Notes under the pieces: model-generated | Told to the model about the DNA's origin: nothing | Seen by the model: the letters and a program-made list of their open reading frames with translations, nothing else | Database searches by the model: none | NCBI RefSeq assembly: GCF_003989135.1 | Contig: NZ_RYZZ01000036.1 | Location: 1-42,321 of the forward strand | Length of the DNA stretch: 42,321 bases | Direction: 5' to 3' | DNA from: Peribacillus cavernae | GTDB taxonomy: Bacteria > Bacillota > Bacilli > Bacillales > DSM-1321 | Made by a program: the position numbers and the translations under genes | In this document: one piece after another, positions 34,338-42,321 of the stretch | Numbering within the stretch: the stretch's first letter is position 1 | Layout: each line of letters starts with the position of its first letter

Positions 34338-34660
34338 GGGATAGAGGTTCGATTAAGTGGACGTCAATGATGTTACCCGAACACAAGAAGATGCTTGCCG
34401 ATCTTTATGAGGAACAAAAGCACTTCACGAAACCAACACTTGACGAGCAAAAATTAGAAGAATTAAACGACATTGTCCGAGTAGCCCTCGGTCACACGTT
34501 GGATGTGAAAGTTACCTTTTATCGGCATCAGGCTTTTTATTCCGTGAAGGGGCAAGTGGCCAAAATTGACGAGCTTCATAAAATCGTTCGAATCATCGAT
34601 GATTCATCCGCCGAGCATCGCGTGCCGTTTGAAGATATAGTCAATATAGAGATCGATTAA
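34334..34660 (+). CDS. YolD-like family protein (YqjX type)
   Basis: This is a 108-residue YolD-like protein, a family almost always encoded beside UvrX-type polymerases and thought to act in SOS mutagenesis in a UmuD-like way. The opening RDRGSIKWTSMMLPEHKKML is the family signature. GGAGG lies 8 bases before the ATG, which overlaps the polymerase stop codon. A terminator follows, so the LexA-controlled unit is small ORF, polymerase, YolD-like. Confidence 0.9.
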   Translation: MRDRGSIKWTSMMLPEHKKMLADLYEEQKHFTKPTLDEQKLEELNDIVRVALGHTLDVKVTFYRHQAFYSVKGQVAKIDELHKIVRIIDDSSAEHRVPFEDIVNIEID

Positions 34661-34662
34661 AC

Positions 34663-34697
34663 GCCAAAGCCCCTGGCACATCGTCAGGGGCTTTAGC
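34663..34697 (+). terminator. Terminator of the SOS cassette
   Basis: AAAGCCCCTG and CAGGGGCTTT form a perfect 10-bp stem with a 9-base loop just past the YolD-like stop codon. It is followed by a broken T-rich stretch. Confidence 0.8.
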
Positions 34698-34834
34698 GCT
34701 ATATTTTATTTTTTAATGCCTTACCTCTGAAGTATCCGCAGGCATGCGTTCAAGGATCACACTCAAGTCTTTATTTATTACCAAGTGCCAGCCGTGCAGA
34801 GATTTCCTCAGATGTAATATTCGGCGTTTTACAC

Positions 34835-35626
34835 CTATTTCTTAAAAAAAGCATTTTTCCCTACGGTTTCCACTATCCTTGGGAAAAGTGTATAGAAAAT
34901 GCTCCCTAGGTTCATCCAGCCTGGCAGGTTGATTTCCCGTCTTTTCGTAAAGATCGCAGAAACGATTTTATCAGCGACATAGTCCGGTTTTAACATGAAT
35001 CTTTCGACGTTTTTCACATAGGTTCCGGATTCATCGGCGATATTAAAAAAGTTTGTGGAAATCGGCCCCGGATTGACGGTTGTTACAAAGACATGGTCTC
35101 TCATTGATTCGAGACGGAGGCTGTTAGAATAGCCTAATACTGCATGCTTCGTCGCCGAATAGACACTCGATTTTGGCGTCGCTATTTTCCCGGCCTGCGA
35201 GGCAATGTTGATGATATGTCCCTTTTTGCGCCGTTTCATTGATGGTAAGACCATCTGTGTGCAGGCAATCAAGCCAAGGACATTCACGTCGAACATCGCT
35301 TTCGTTTCCTCCAGATCGGCTTCATGGGCTTCTTTAAAAACGCCAAAGCCTGCATTGTTGATCAGGACATCAATCTCCCCGGCAACGGCGACAATTTCAG
35401 CAAATATACGTTTGACTTGTGTGGTATCAGCAACATCCAGCCTGAAAGCGTAAGCTTCTGTTCGATATTGTTCGATAAGATGCCGTTTAAGCTCGTCTAA
35501 TTTATCGATGCTCCGGGCGAGGAGGACAACGCGCGCGCCCTCGCATGCTGCCCGGATCGCCGTTTCCCTGCCGATTCCCCCTGAAGCGCCTGTTATCACG
35601 ACACATTTGCCTTGCAGTCTGCTCAT
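34835..35626 (-). CDS. yqjQ: Short-chain dehydrogenase YqjQ
   Basis: This NAD(P)-dependent short-chain dehydrogenase/reductase has the Rossmann motif TGASGGIG at residues 12-19, NNAGFG, the catalytic serine in NIASQAG and the YSATK catalytic pair. The 263-residue length and position next to yqjP match B. subtilis. ATG 35626 follows GAGGTGAG; the ATG at 35644 lies within the end of yqjP. The extended C-terminus is hydrophobic. The substrate is unknown. Confidence 0.88.
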   Translation of the reverse strand: MSRLQGKCVVITGASGGIGRETAIRAACEGARVVLLARSIDKLDELKRHLIEQYRTEAYAFRLDVADTTQVKRIFAEIVAVAGEIDVLINNAGFGVFKEAHEADLEETKAMFDVNVLGLIACTQMVLPSMKRRKKGHIINIASQAGKIATPKSSVYSATKHAVLGYSNSLRLESMRDHVFVTTVNPGPISTNFFNIADESGTYVKNVERFMLKPDYVADKIVSAIFTKRREINLPGWMNLGSIFYTLFPRIVETVGKNAFFKK

Positions 35627-35640
35627 ATCTCTCACCTCTA

Positions 35641-36600
35641 TCATTGACGGACCGAATAGATAATTGTACCGCTGTTGTCTCTTGTTTCAATTTCTCCTAA
35701 ATTCGCTAAATAGTCAAGCTGTCCAACCGTTTCTGACAGCGTTAAACCCAATTCTTTCTGATAGACTTTAGGGAAAAGCTGCCGGCATATTTCAAAGCCG
35801 GTTGACGGTTTTTCCTCAAGCATCTTTTTGACGCTCATCGCTCTGCCATGCTGGCGTCCCATCTGTTTTTTAATCAGTCCCGGCACATCAAATACTTCAT
35901 TGCCATGGCCTGTATACAGCAGCGAAATGGGGATATCAAGCCATTTTTTTAAAGAAGCATTGTATTGAAGCAGCGGTTTCGGCCGCTCGCTCCCCTTTTG
36001 TAGGGGCGGCTCCATCAATGGGTTGGGTGAAATTTTTTCGAGAAGATGGTCCCCGCCAATCATCACGCCGTCTTTTTCGCGGTAAAGTGAAATATGGCTT
36101 TGGGCATGTCCCGGCGTTTCGATTACTTTCCATTCCGAATGTCCTGGAATGCTGTCTCCTTCTAATAGAGCAGAACGAAGCATGCGCTGGCTGATAAACT
36201 GTGCCGAGCGGCGGATCTGGGCAATCATTCTTTTATATTCAGAAGGAACCCCAAGCTTCAAGGCAAAATCAAGATAAAACTGCTCATGTTCGTCCATGAA
36301 TTCATCAGTCATATGAAGAAACCTCTGGTTATTAGGATGGCCGTATACCGGAACATTCTCTGAAAAGAGACCAAGGCCTCCAGCATGGTCAGGATGATGA
36401 TGCGTTAGCACGATTTGTTCGATATCGTTTATGCTCAATCCGATATCCTCGAGCCCCTGTTCAAGTGCTTCTTTTCCTTGTTCTGTTTGTAAGCCTGTAT
36501 CAATCAATGTCAGGGTATCGCCTTTTATGATATATACGTTTACGTCCCCTACCGGAAAAGGAGTCGGCAGGGAGATTTTTGCAATGTTGTTTTTCCACAT
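35641..36600 (-). CDS. yqjP: MBL-fold hydrolase YqjP
   Basis: This metallo-beta-lactamase fold hydrolase has the zinc motif LTHHHPDHAGGL (about residue 67), TPGHAQSH and YTGHGN, which provide further metal ligands. A C-terminal helical domain (after about residue 245) is typical of the YqjP group. ATG 36600 is chosen with AAGGTGG 11 bases upstream; a GTG at 36615 is an alternative. It ends 14 bases upstream of yqjQ and is likely co-transcribed with it. The substrate is unknown. Confidence 0.87.
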   Translation of the reverse strand: MWKNNIAKISLPTPFPVGDVNVYIIKGDTLTLIDTGLQTEQGKEALEQGLEDIGLSINDIEQIVLTHHHPDHAGGLGLFSENVPVYGHPNNQRFLHMTDEFMDEHEQFYLDFALKLGVPSEYKRMIAQIRRSAQFISQRMLRSALLEGDSIPGHSEWKVIETPGHAQSHISLYREKDGVMIGGDHLLEKISPNPLMEPPLQKGSERPKPLLQYNASLKKWLDIPISLLYTGHGNEVFDVPGLIKKQMGRQHGRAMSVKKMLEEKPSTGFEICRQLFPKVYQKELGLTLSETVGQLDYLANLGEIETRDNSGTIIYSVRQ

Positions 36601-36780
36601 GGTCGTTTTTTCCACCTTGAATTATTATATTTATATAAATATTTTCTTCTCTATTGGAAAGCCTTTCATATAGAATCCAATAATAGAGTCGATAATAAAC
36701 TATTTTACCTCTATGCTTTCCAATTGTCATTATTTTCGCATAACTTGATAAGATTTTTTTAGACATTCTCAAAAAATGGC

Positions 36781-36810
36781 TTGACACTGGACTCATCCAT
36801 CCCCCATAAT
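36781..36810 (+). promoter_or_regulatory. Sigma-A promoter of the proI T-box leader
   Basis: TTGACA (36781-36786), an 18-base spacer and CATAAT (36805-36810) precede the T-box leader. The predicted transcription start is near 36817. Confidence 0.75.
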
Positions 36811-36816
36811 CACTAG

Positions 36817-37080
36817 TAAACTTATAACGGCACGGCATTTGAATAAGGCCAGTAGATAAAGCATGGCGCAAGAGAGTGAAGCCCAAACGGCTGAAAGGCT
36901 TCATCGCCCTCCGATTTATTGAACCTACCTTATGAGCCTTTAGGGAAACCTGACGTAATTCCGGCGATAACGGATTTTGAGTTGCATCTTTCCGGGGCCT
37001 TGTGTCAGGGGAGAGATGAAAAAAGGTGGTACCACGGAATTTGACCTTTCGTCCTTTACTGGATGAAGGGTCTTTTTATT
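36817..37080 (+). promoter_or_regulatory. T-box riboswitch (proline) upstream of proI
   Basis: The leader has the conserved T-box sequence GGTGGTACCACGG (37025-37037) that binds the tRNA acceptor end. It is followed by a competing terminator, GACCTTTCgTCC (37043-37054) with GGATGAAGGGTC (37061-37072) and a T run. AGAGAGTGAAGCC upstream fits the distal part of stem I. GAACCTACC (36921-36929) offers CCT, a proline codon, as specifier. Uncharged proline tRNA would stabilise the antiterminator and allow proI expression. The specifier position was placed by eye. Confidence 0.9.
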
Positions 37081-37090
37081 TTCAATTGTA

Positions 37091-37220
37091 GCGCTGCGCT
37101 TTTCTATTTGTTTAGCTCCAACGCCTAGCCTCGACGCACAGGACGTGCTAGTGCCGACGAAGACATAAGGACGTGGCGATCTTAGTCGACGTTCCTTTAT
37201 ACAAGGCGCTTCCGCTTTTC
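37091..37220 (+). repeat. Dispersed modular repeat, copy D, between T-box and proI
   Basis: This 130-bp copy is bounded by GCGCTgCGCTTTTC (37091-37104) and GCGCTTCCGCTTTTC (37206-37220). It contains TTTAGCTCCAACGCC, the hairpin GCACAGGACGTGC, GACGAAGACATAAGGACG and TTAGTCGACGTTCC. The module CTTATGCTTGTCGG of copies A-C is missing. It lies downstream of the T-box terminator and directly before the proI ribosome binding site. Confidence 0.88.
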
Positions 37221-37238
37221 TAATAAGGAGGGATATTC

Positions 37239-38090
37239 ATGGGGAAAATTGCATTTATTGGTGCGGGATCAATGGCTGAAGCAATCATATCAGGATTGAT
37301 TACGAGGGGTGTTACAAAGCCCGAAGAAATTCATATAACAAATAGGTCTGACGAAAAAAGGCTGGCTTATTTACAAAATAACTACGGTGTAACTGTCTGC
37401 AGTTCTATAGAAACACTGCTTGAAGGGGCAGAAATTGTCGTGCTTGCGGTAAAACCAAAGGACGTGCTTGCAGCAGTGGATGCGGTGAAGGCTCATGTCA
37501 CTGAGCATATGCTTCTCATTTCAGTAGCGGCAGGCGTCCAGATCTTAAGCCTTGAAGAAATTCTTACGAAGAAAATTCCAATCATCCGGGCAATGCCAAA
37601 TACATCAGCGGCAGTCGGCAAGTCAGCAACTGCCCTGGCCATCAACCAGTACACCCAACAGGATGATCTTAAGCTTGCAAGACAGCTTTTTGAGACAATC
37701 GGTTCAGTCGCAATAGTTGCGGAAGAGCAATTAGATGCGGTCACCGGGCTATCCGGAAGCGGTCCAGCTTATATTTATTATCTCGTCGAGGCGATGGAAA
37801 AATCGTCAGAGAAAATCGGGCTGGACGGAGAAACAGCAAAGCAATTGATCATCCAGACGTTAATCGGGGCAGCTGAAATGCTAAGCAATTCCGACAAAAC
37901 CCCCGCTGTGCTCCGTAAAGAGGTGACCTCTCCGGGCGGGACAACCGAAGCAGGCATCAAAGTGCTTGAAGCCCACGGCGTCCAGGAAGCGCTCATTTCC
38001 TGTATTCAGGAAGCTGCAGAGCAATCCAAACGAATGGGACTGCAAATCAGCCAGGAGTTAACTGAAACGTTACTGCATCGAAACGCCTAG
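37239..38090 (+). CDS. proI: Pyrroline-5-carboxylate reductase ProI
   Basis: The enzyme reduces pyrroline-5-carboxylate to proline with NAD(P)H. The 283-residue protein has the Rossmann motif GAGSMAEA near the N-terminus, VAVKPKDV-type spacing near residue 70, and the dimer signature GSGPAYIYYLVEAM (about 171-184) with SPGGTTEAGI (about 230). AAGGAGGG lies 7 bases before the ATG. It is controlled by a proline T-box and separated from it by a dispersed repeat. Confidence 0.95.
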   Translation: MGKIAFIGAGSMAEAIISGLITRGVTKPEEIHITNRSDEKRLAYLQNNYGVTVCSSIETLLEGAEIVVLAVKPKDVLAAVDAVKAHVTEHMLLISVAAGVQILSLEEILTKKIPIIRAMPNTSAAVGKSATALAINQYTQQDDLKLARQLFETIGSVAIVAEEQLDAVTGLSGSGPAYIYYLVEAMEKSSEKIGLDGETAKQLIIQTLIGAAEMLSNSDKTPAVLRKEVTSPGGTTEAGIKVLEAHGVQEALISCIQEAAEQSKRMGLQISQELTETLLHRNA

Positions 38091-38183
38091 GACAATCAAC
38101 TCCAAACAGATTTTTGGATGTGTAAATCACTCACTGTTATACTAACCTTGTGTGCAAAATTAACAAGCCAAGGAGAGGATAAC

Positions 38184-39200
38184 GTGAGTGCAAAACTATT
38201 TTCAGCTTATACCGTTAAAAATGTAACTTTGAAAAACCGGATCGTGATGTCACCAATGTGTATGTACTCCTGCATGGAAGAGGATGGGCTCGTTCAAAAC
38301 TGGCATAGAACCCATTACCCAAGCCGCGCAGTCGGCGGTGTTGGATTAGTCTTTACCGAAGCAACGGCCGTTACGGCCCAGGGTAGAATCTCGCCGCAGG
38401 ATTTAGGGATTTGGAGTGATGAGCATGTAGAAGGATTGGCCGAGCTTGTTTCGCTAATCAAAGAGCAGGGCTCCAAAACCGGCATTCAACTGGCACATGC
38501 CGGAAGAAAGTCAGAGGTTAGGGAAGAAATCATTGCTCCGTCGGCGTTAGCATTTAACGAAGAATACAAAACCCCCAGAGAAATGACAAAGCAAGATATT
38601 CAAGAAACGATTGAAGCGTTTAAAAAAGCAGCAGAACGCGCCAAAAAAGCAGGCTTTGATATAATTGAGCTCCATGGCGCGCACGGTTACCTGATCAATC
38701 AATTCCTTTCACCATTAAGCAATAAGCGCACGGATGAATACGGCGGCTCCGCACAAAACCGCTATCGTATTTTAAAGGAAACGATTGCTGCAGTTAAAGA
38801 AGTATGGGACGGCCCTTTATTCACCCGCTTATCAGCACATGACTATCATGAAGAAGGCATGACAGCCGAGCTGTATGTGGAAATTGCTAGCTGGATGAAG
38901 GAAGATGGCGTCGATTTAATTGATGTCAGCTCAGGAGCCCTCGTTCCCGCACAAATCAAAGCTTATCCAGGCTATCAGGTTCCGTTCAGCGAAACGATCA
39001 AACATGGCGCAAATATTGATACATCGGCACTAGGCTTAATCACCACCGGCATCCAGGCAGAGGAAATCCTGCAAAACAACCGGGCAGATTTGATTTTCCT
39101 TGCCCGTGCACTGCTAAGAGATCCATACTGGGCCCGAAGCGCTGCAAAAGAAGTACGTCATGAAATAGAAGCTCCTGTACAGTACAGAAGAGCCTGGTGA
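38184..39200 (+). CDS. namA: NADPH dehydrogenase NamA (old yellow enzyme)
   Basis: This FMN enzyme, YqjM in B. subtilis, reduces activated alkenes and may act in detoxification. The 338 residues match YqjM exactly in length. C26 in MSPMCMYS tunes the flavin, HGAHGYL holds the substrate-binding histidine pair, and PVQYRRAW at the C-terminus gives the arginine finger of the neighbouring subunit. The start is a GTG at 38184 with AGGAGAGG 5 bases upstream. It ends at a strong terminator. Confidence 0.95.
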   Translation: MSAKLFSAYTVKNVTLKNRIVMSPMCMYSCMEEDGLVQNWHRTHYPSRAVGGVGLVFTEATAVTAQGRISPQDLGIWSDEHVEGLAELVSLIKEQGSKTGIQLAHAGRKSEVREEIIAPSALAFNEEYKTPREMTKQDIQETIEAFKKAAERAKKAGFDIIELHGAHGYLINQFLSPLSNKRTDEYGGSAQNRYRILKETIAAVKEVWDGPLFTRLSAHDYHEEGMTAELYVEIASWMKEDGVDLIDVSSGALVPAQIKAYPGYQVPFSETIKHGANIDTSALGLITTGIQAEEILQNNRADLIFLARALLRDPYWARSAAKEVRHEIEAPVQYRRAW

Positions 39201-39230
39201 TTAGAAAAGCAAAGGCTCCCTTGCCCACAA

Positions 39231-39266
39231 AGAAACCATCCCGATAGCACTTCTGGGATGGTTTCT
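39231..39266. terminator. Terminator between namA and rnz
   Basis: AGAAACCATCCC (39231-39242) and GGGATGGTTTCT (39255-39266) form a perfect 12-bp stem with a 12-base loop, between convergent genes. Confidence 0.88.
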
Positions 39267-39386
39267 TTATGGTTTATTCGCCCCAAATTCTTTTAGCAGA
39301 GGGTGCATGATCGACTATGAATTTCGAAAACGTCAGGATTACTATAAAAGCTTCATCAAAGACTCAATAACCATTTCATTTCTCCC

Positions 39387-40319
39387 CTATTTATCCGGAT
39401 ATAGCGGTATTTTGATACTGAGCAGGTCTTCAGCAATGATGGTTTCCGGGAAGATCCGCATACTTTCCGTTCCGAGCATTGCCGAATCCTCCCCGGTGTA
39501 ACGTGAGCTGATATGAGTTAAAATCAAATGTTTGGCCTTAGCGCTTTTAGCCGTTTCCGCAGCTTGTGCGGTTGTCGAATGGTAATAATCATGCGCCATT
39601 TCAGGCTCGCCTTGAGAAAATGTCGCTTCGTGAATAAGATAATCCGCATCTTGGGCGAGAATTACGGCATTTTCGCATGTCCTCGTATCGCCCAGAATCG
39701 TAATAATTCTACCCTTCTGCGGGGCACTCAAATAATCGTTTCCATGTAAAACTCTTCCATCCTCAAGACGGACAATTTCCCCATTCTTTAGAGCTTTGAA
39801 GGCAGGACCGGGCTTTATACCTTCAGCTCGCAGCTTGTCAATAAGCAGGCTTCCCGGGCGGTCATGTTCGACAATCCGGTATCCAAGGCAAAAAATACCG
39901 TGGTCAAGCGGCAAGGCTGATACCGTAATCTGTTCGTCCTCGAAAACAGTGCCTTCAGTAATTTCGACTATTTTTAGCGAGTACTTTAAATGAGTTCCGC
40001 TCACCCGCAGGCTTGTGATAATGAAATCCTCTACTCCAATCGGTCCATAGACGGTTAGCTCATCCATCCCGCCTTGAAACGAGCGACTCCCAAGCAAACC
40101 AGGCAGACCAAAGATATGATCTCCATGCAAGTGGGTTATAAAAATCTTCTCGATTCTGCGGGGTTTAACAGGAGTCTTTAGAATCTGATGCTGTGTAGCT
40201 TCCCCGCAGTCGAACAGCCACACAGTTCCTCTTTCTTCAAGGAGCTGCAAAGCAATCGCCGAAACATTTCTGGCCTTCGCCGGCATCCCGGCACCGGTCC
40301 CTAAAAATACAAAATCCAA
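39387..40319 (-). CDS. rnz: Ribonuclease Z
   Basis: The enzyme cuts tRNA precursors that lack an encoded CCA at the 3' end. This 310-residue MBL-fold protein has the zinc motif H63-x-H65-x-D67-H68 ([11 protein letters not shown]), the flexible-arm region for tRNA (about residues 150-195) and HISSRY near the C-terminus. Length is close to B. subtilis RNase Z (307). The start is ATG 40319 with GGAGGTA close upstream. It is divergent from zwf, as in B. subtilis. Confidence 0.95.
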   Translation of the reverse strand: MDFVFLGTGAGMPAKARNVSAIALQLLEERGTVWLFDCGEATQHQILKTPVKPRRIEKIFITHLHGDHIFGLPGLLGSRSFQGGMDELTVYGPIGVEDFIITSLRVSGTHLKYSLKIVEITEGTVFEDEQITVSALPLDHGIFCLGYRIVEHDRPGSLLIDKLRAEGIKPGPAFKALKNGEIVRLEDGRVLHGNDYLSAPQKGRIITILGDTRTCENAVILAQDADYLIHEATFSQGEPEMAHDYYHSTTAQAAETAKSAKAKHLILTHISSRYTGEDSAMLGTESMRIFPETIIAEDLLSIKIPLYPDK

Positions 40320-40557
40320 GTGTACTACCTCCGACTGTAAATATGTATGGAATCAATATAGCATAACGGGGATGGATCCCCTAGGCTAAAGATGCCTCAG
40401 AGTTTAAAAATAGGAGCGTTAACACCACACCCTAGCCTTTATCCCATTCCCGTAAACAATGATTTCAGGTAGTATAGGAGTGTTTTTTATATAGCCATGA
40501 AGAATAGAGGAATATAATCCATTTCTTTGAAAAAGAATATCTATATATGCAAGATGT
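40320..40557. other. Intergenic region between rnz and zwf
   Basis: This is part of the 328-base gap between divergent genes. It is AT-rich with a short GGGGATGGATCCCC palindrome at about 40370-40383. No ORF, RNA or clear operator was recognised. Confidence 0.5.
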
Positions 40558-40586
40558 TTGCTTAAAATAGCAACAAATTATATATT
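40558..40586 (+). promoter_or_regulatory. Candidate sigma-A promoter of zwf
   Basis: TTGCTT (40558-40563), a 17-base spacer and TATATT (40581-40586) lie about 60 bases upstream of the zwf start codon. This is the best of several AT-rich possibilities. Confidence 0.5.
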
Positions 40587-40647
40587 GGAATAGATATTTT
40601 TTAAGAGCATCAAGTGAAGCTGTCAAACAGGAAAAGAGGTTTTAATT

Positions 40648-42144
40648 GTGATTGAAGAGAATCAACCATCCGTATTAATTATGATATTCGGGGCAACCGG
40701 GGACCTGGCAAAACGCAAGCTGTTCCCTTCCATATACCGTCTATTCCAGAAAGAAAAAATAAATAAATTTGCCGTCGTCGGCGTGGCAAGAAGAGAACTG
40801 TCCAATGACGAATTCCAGGCAAATGTGAAGGAATCGATCTTAACCTTTACTAAAGAGCAAGAGAACGTCGACGAATTCGCTTCTCATTTTTATTATCATT
40901 CACATGATGTTTCGAGTTCAGAATCGTACATACAATTGAAAGACATCGCTGACCGATTGGACAGCCATTATCAGCTTGAAGGAAACCGGGTTTTCTATCT
41001 AGCGATGGCGCCTGAATTCTTCGGTACGATTGCCGAACAGGTGAAGGAACAAGGACTTACTGATACAAACGGATATAAACGCCTTGTTATTGAAAAACCG
41101 TTCGGGCACAGCTTTGAAAGTGCGCTGGAGCTAAACAAGCGAATCCGTACTGCTTTTGAAGAAGATGAAGTCTATCGTATCGACCATTACCTCGGCAAGG
41201 AAATGGTACAAAACATCGAGGTAATCCGTTTCGCAAATGCCCTTTTTGAACCGCTATGGAACAGCCGTTACATCTCCAATATCCAGGTTACTTCCAGTGA
41301 AACGCTGGGTGTAGAGGAACGCGGCCGTTATTACGAAACCAGCGGCGCTTTACGTGACATGGTCCAGAACCATATGCTTCAAATGGTCGCCCTTCTCGCC
41401 ATGGAGCCGCCAATCCGTTTGACTACCGAGGAAATCCGCAGCGAGAAAGTGCGTGCGCTTCGTTCCCTTCGTCCGATGACTAAGGAAGAAGTAAACCAAT
41501 ATTTTGTGCGTGGCCAGTATGGGGCAGGGACAGTGAATCAAGAAAATGTACCTGAATACCGCACGGAACATAATGTAGATCCTGAATCAAACACGGAAAC
41601 ATTCGTCGCCGGAAAGCTGATGATCGACAATTTCCGCTGGGCAGGAGTGCCTTTCTATATCCGTACCGGTAAAAGGATGGATATTAAATCAACGAAAATT
41701 GTTGTCCAATTCAAGGATATTCCGATGAATTTGTATTACAATACCGAAGAAACGCTCCAGCCTAACCTGCTTGTCATTCATATTCAGCCTGAAGAAGGCA
41801 TCACCCTTCTTCTCAATGCAAAAAAGACAGGGGGGGACGTGAAATCGACACCAGTTCAGCTGTCTTATTCCAATAAGAGCACCGATCAACTCAATACGCC
41901 TGAAGCATATGAGAAACTTTTATTCGCCAGCATGCGCGGCGATGCCACAAACTTTACACATTGGGATGAAGTTGCCCTTTCCTGGAAATTTGTCGACAGC
42001 ATTTCAGAAGTCTGGGAAAATACAAAAGAAAGCTCTTTCCCTAATTATGAAGCTGGTACAAGCGGCCCACGACCTGCTGACGAATTGCTGGAAAGTGACG
42101 GACATTTCTGGTGGCCTGTCGAAAACCTGGACCTTGAAAATTAA
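40648..42144 (+). CDS. zwf: Glucose-6-phosphate 1-dehydrogenase
   Basis: The enzyme oxidises glucose-6-phosphate to 6-phosphogluconolactone, the entry step of the oxidative pentose phosphate pathway. The 498-residue protein has the nucleotide-binding GATGDLAKRKL (residues 15-25), the active-site RIDHYLGKE (177-185) and EKPFG. The start is GTG 40648 with AAAGAGG about 8 bases upstream. It is slightly longer than the B. subtilis protein (489) but otherwise typical. Only a weak hairpin (AAGGG/CCCTT) follows the stop. Confidence 0.96.
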   Translation: MIEENQPSVLIMIFGATGDLAKRKLFPSIYRLFQKEKINKFAVVGVARRELSNDEFQANVKESILTFTKEQENVDEFASHFYYHSHDVSSSESYIQLKDIADRLDSHYQLEGNRVFYLAMAPEFFGTIAEQVKEQGLTDTNGYKRLVIEKPFGHSFESALELNKRIRTAFEEDEVYRIDHYLGKEMVQNIEVIRFANALFEPLWNSRYISNIQVTSSETLGVEERGRYYETSGALRDMVQNHMLQMVALLAMEPPIRLTTEEIRSEKVRALRSLRPMTKEEVNQYFVRGQYGAGTVNQENVPEYRTEHNVDPESNTETFVAGKLMIDNFRWAGVPFYIRTGKRMDIKSTKIVVQFKDIPMNLYYNTEETLQPNLLVIHIQPEEGITLLLNAKKTGGDVKSTPVQLSYSNKSTDQLNTPEAYEKLLFASMRGDATNFTHWDEVALSWKFVDSISEVWENTKESSFPNYEAGTSGPRPADELLESDGHFWWPVENLDLEN

Positions 42145-42294
42145 TACTGATAAGTAATAAAAGGGATGACCCTTATGGTTTTCCCTCTTAATATAAACAT
42201 AATTATCATCCTAATGCATACTTCTTGCTTCTGCGGTAAAACTAACAGCGGTGATCTTTTTTACACCAAACCTGACTTCGATGGAGGGATAAGT

Positions 42295-42321
42295 CTGAAA
42301 AAAACTACGTTTGACCACTAT
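42295..42321 (+). CDS. Possible start of a further gene (truncated by window end)
   Basis: GGAGGG (42283-42288) is followed after 6 bases by CTG, then an open frame reading LKKTTFDHY to the window edge. No ATG, GTG or TTG is in a suitable place, so a CTG start or a false signal are both possible. Nine codons are too few to name a product. Confidence 0.3.

Noticed and set aside
34700..34834. Short minus-strand frames downstream of yqjQ (possible frameshifted tail or tiny gene)
   Set aside because: Two frames stay open for 20-45 codons, but neither has a start codon with a ribosome site or a recognisable sequence.

Overview
The window is ordinary chromosome of an endospore-forming member of the Bacillaceae. 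It carries the spore-maturation, spoVA, spoIIA and spoIIM loci in an order close to the B. subtilis stretch that runs from rluB/spmAB to zwf. The moderate GC content, strong GGAGG-type ribosome binding sites and frequent TTG/GTG starts fit that group. A genus cannot be fixed from the sequence alone. Mesobacillus, Cytobacillus or Neobacillus-like is a guess. No rRNA, tRNA, CRISPR array, prophage or intact insertion sequence was seen.

Layout. 1-8.3 kb: rluB; the spmA-spmB-dacB spore cortex genes behind a sigma-E type promoter; an Fe/Mn superoxide dismutase with an N-terminal extension; ypuI; an unrecognised gene; scpB-scpA (condensin partners); a YjcZ-type 30-residue spore peptide; ypuF. 8.3-11.4 kb: an orphan ribT without the riboflavin operon, a 28-residue membrane peptide, the secreted DUF1002 protein ypuA, and lysA. 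11.5-14.8 kb: a spoVA operon that has only AA, AB, AEa and AF. 15.2-19.6 kb: a purine permease, the spoIIAA-spoIIAB-sigF operon behind a sigma-H promoter, and dacF. 19.6-20.5 kb: a gene-free stretch filled by a higher-order tandem repeat. 20.5-26.7 kb: the nucleoside salvage operon drm-punA-pdp, then xerD, yqzK, fur and spoIIM. 26.8-32.7 kb: an acetyltransferase, the endonuclease Q-like yqxK, an IscB fragment, nudF, the tiny FtsZ inhibitor mciZ, and yqkF, yqkE, yqkD and yqkB. 32.9-34.7 kb: a LexA-type SOS cassette (small leader ORF, Y-family polymerase, YolD-like protein). 34.8-42.3 kb: yqjQ, yqjP, a T-box controlled proI, namA, rnz, zwf, and the first codons of a further gene.

How the genes work together. 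Sporulation dominates: sigma-H switches on spoIIA, SpoIIAA/SpoIIAB/SigF form the forespore switch, SpoIIM helps engulfment, MciZ blocks Z-rings, SpmA/SpmB/DacB/DacF shape the cortex, and SpoVA proteins handle dipicolinate. Housekeeping genes (segregation by ScpAB and XerD, iron control by Fur, nucleoside breakdown, proline and lysine synthesis, the pentose phosphate entry enzyme, tRNA 3' processing) lie between them.

Features that stand out: (1) a 183-bp higher-order repeat built from 20-bp units, each opening with GAGC; (2) a dispersed modular repeat family with hairpins whose ends supply stop codons or C-terminal residues to adjoining genes; (3) the C-terminal remnant of an IscB-type RNA-guided nuclease element just upstream of yqxK; (4) the loss of spoVAC, spoVAD and spoVAEb from the spoVA operon; (5) a small ORF translationally coupled to the SOS polymerase. 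No complete new system was found. The GAGC array and the dispersed repeats are the least explained structures.
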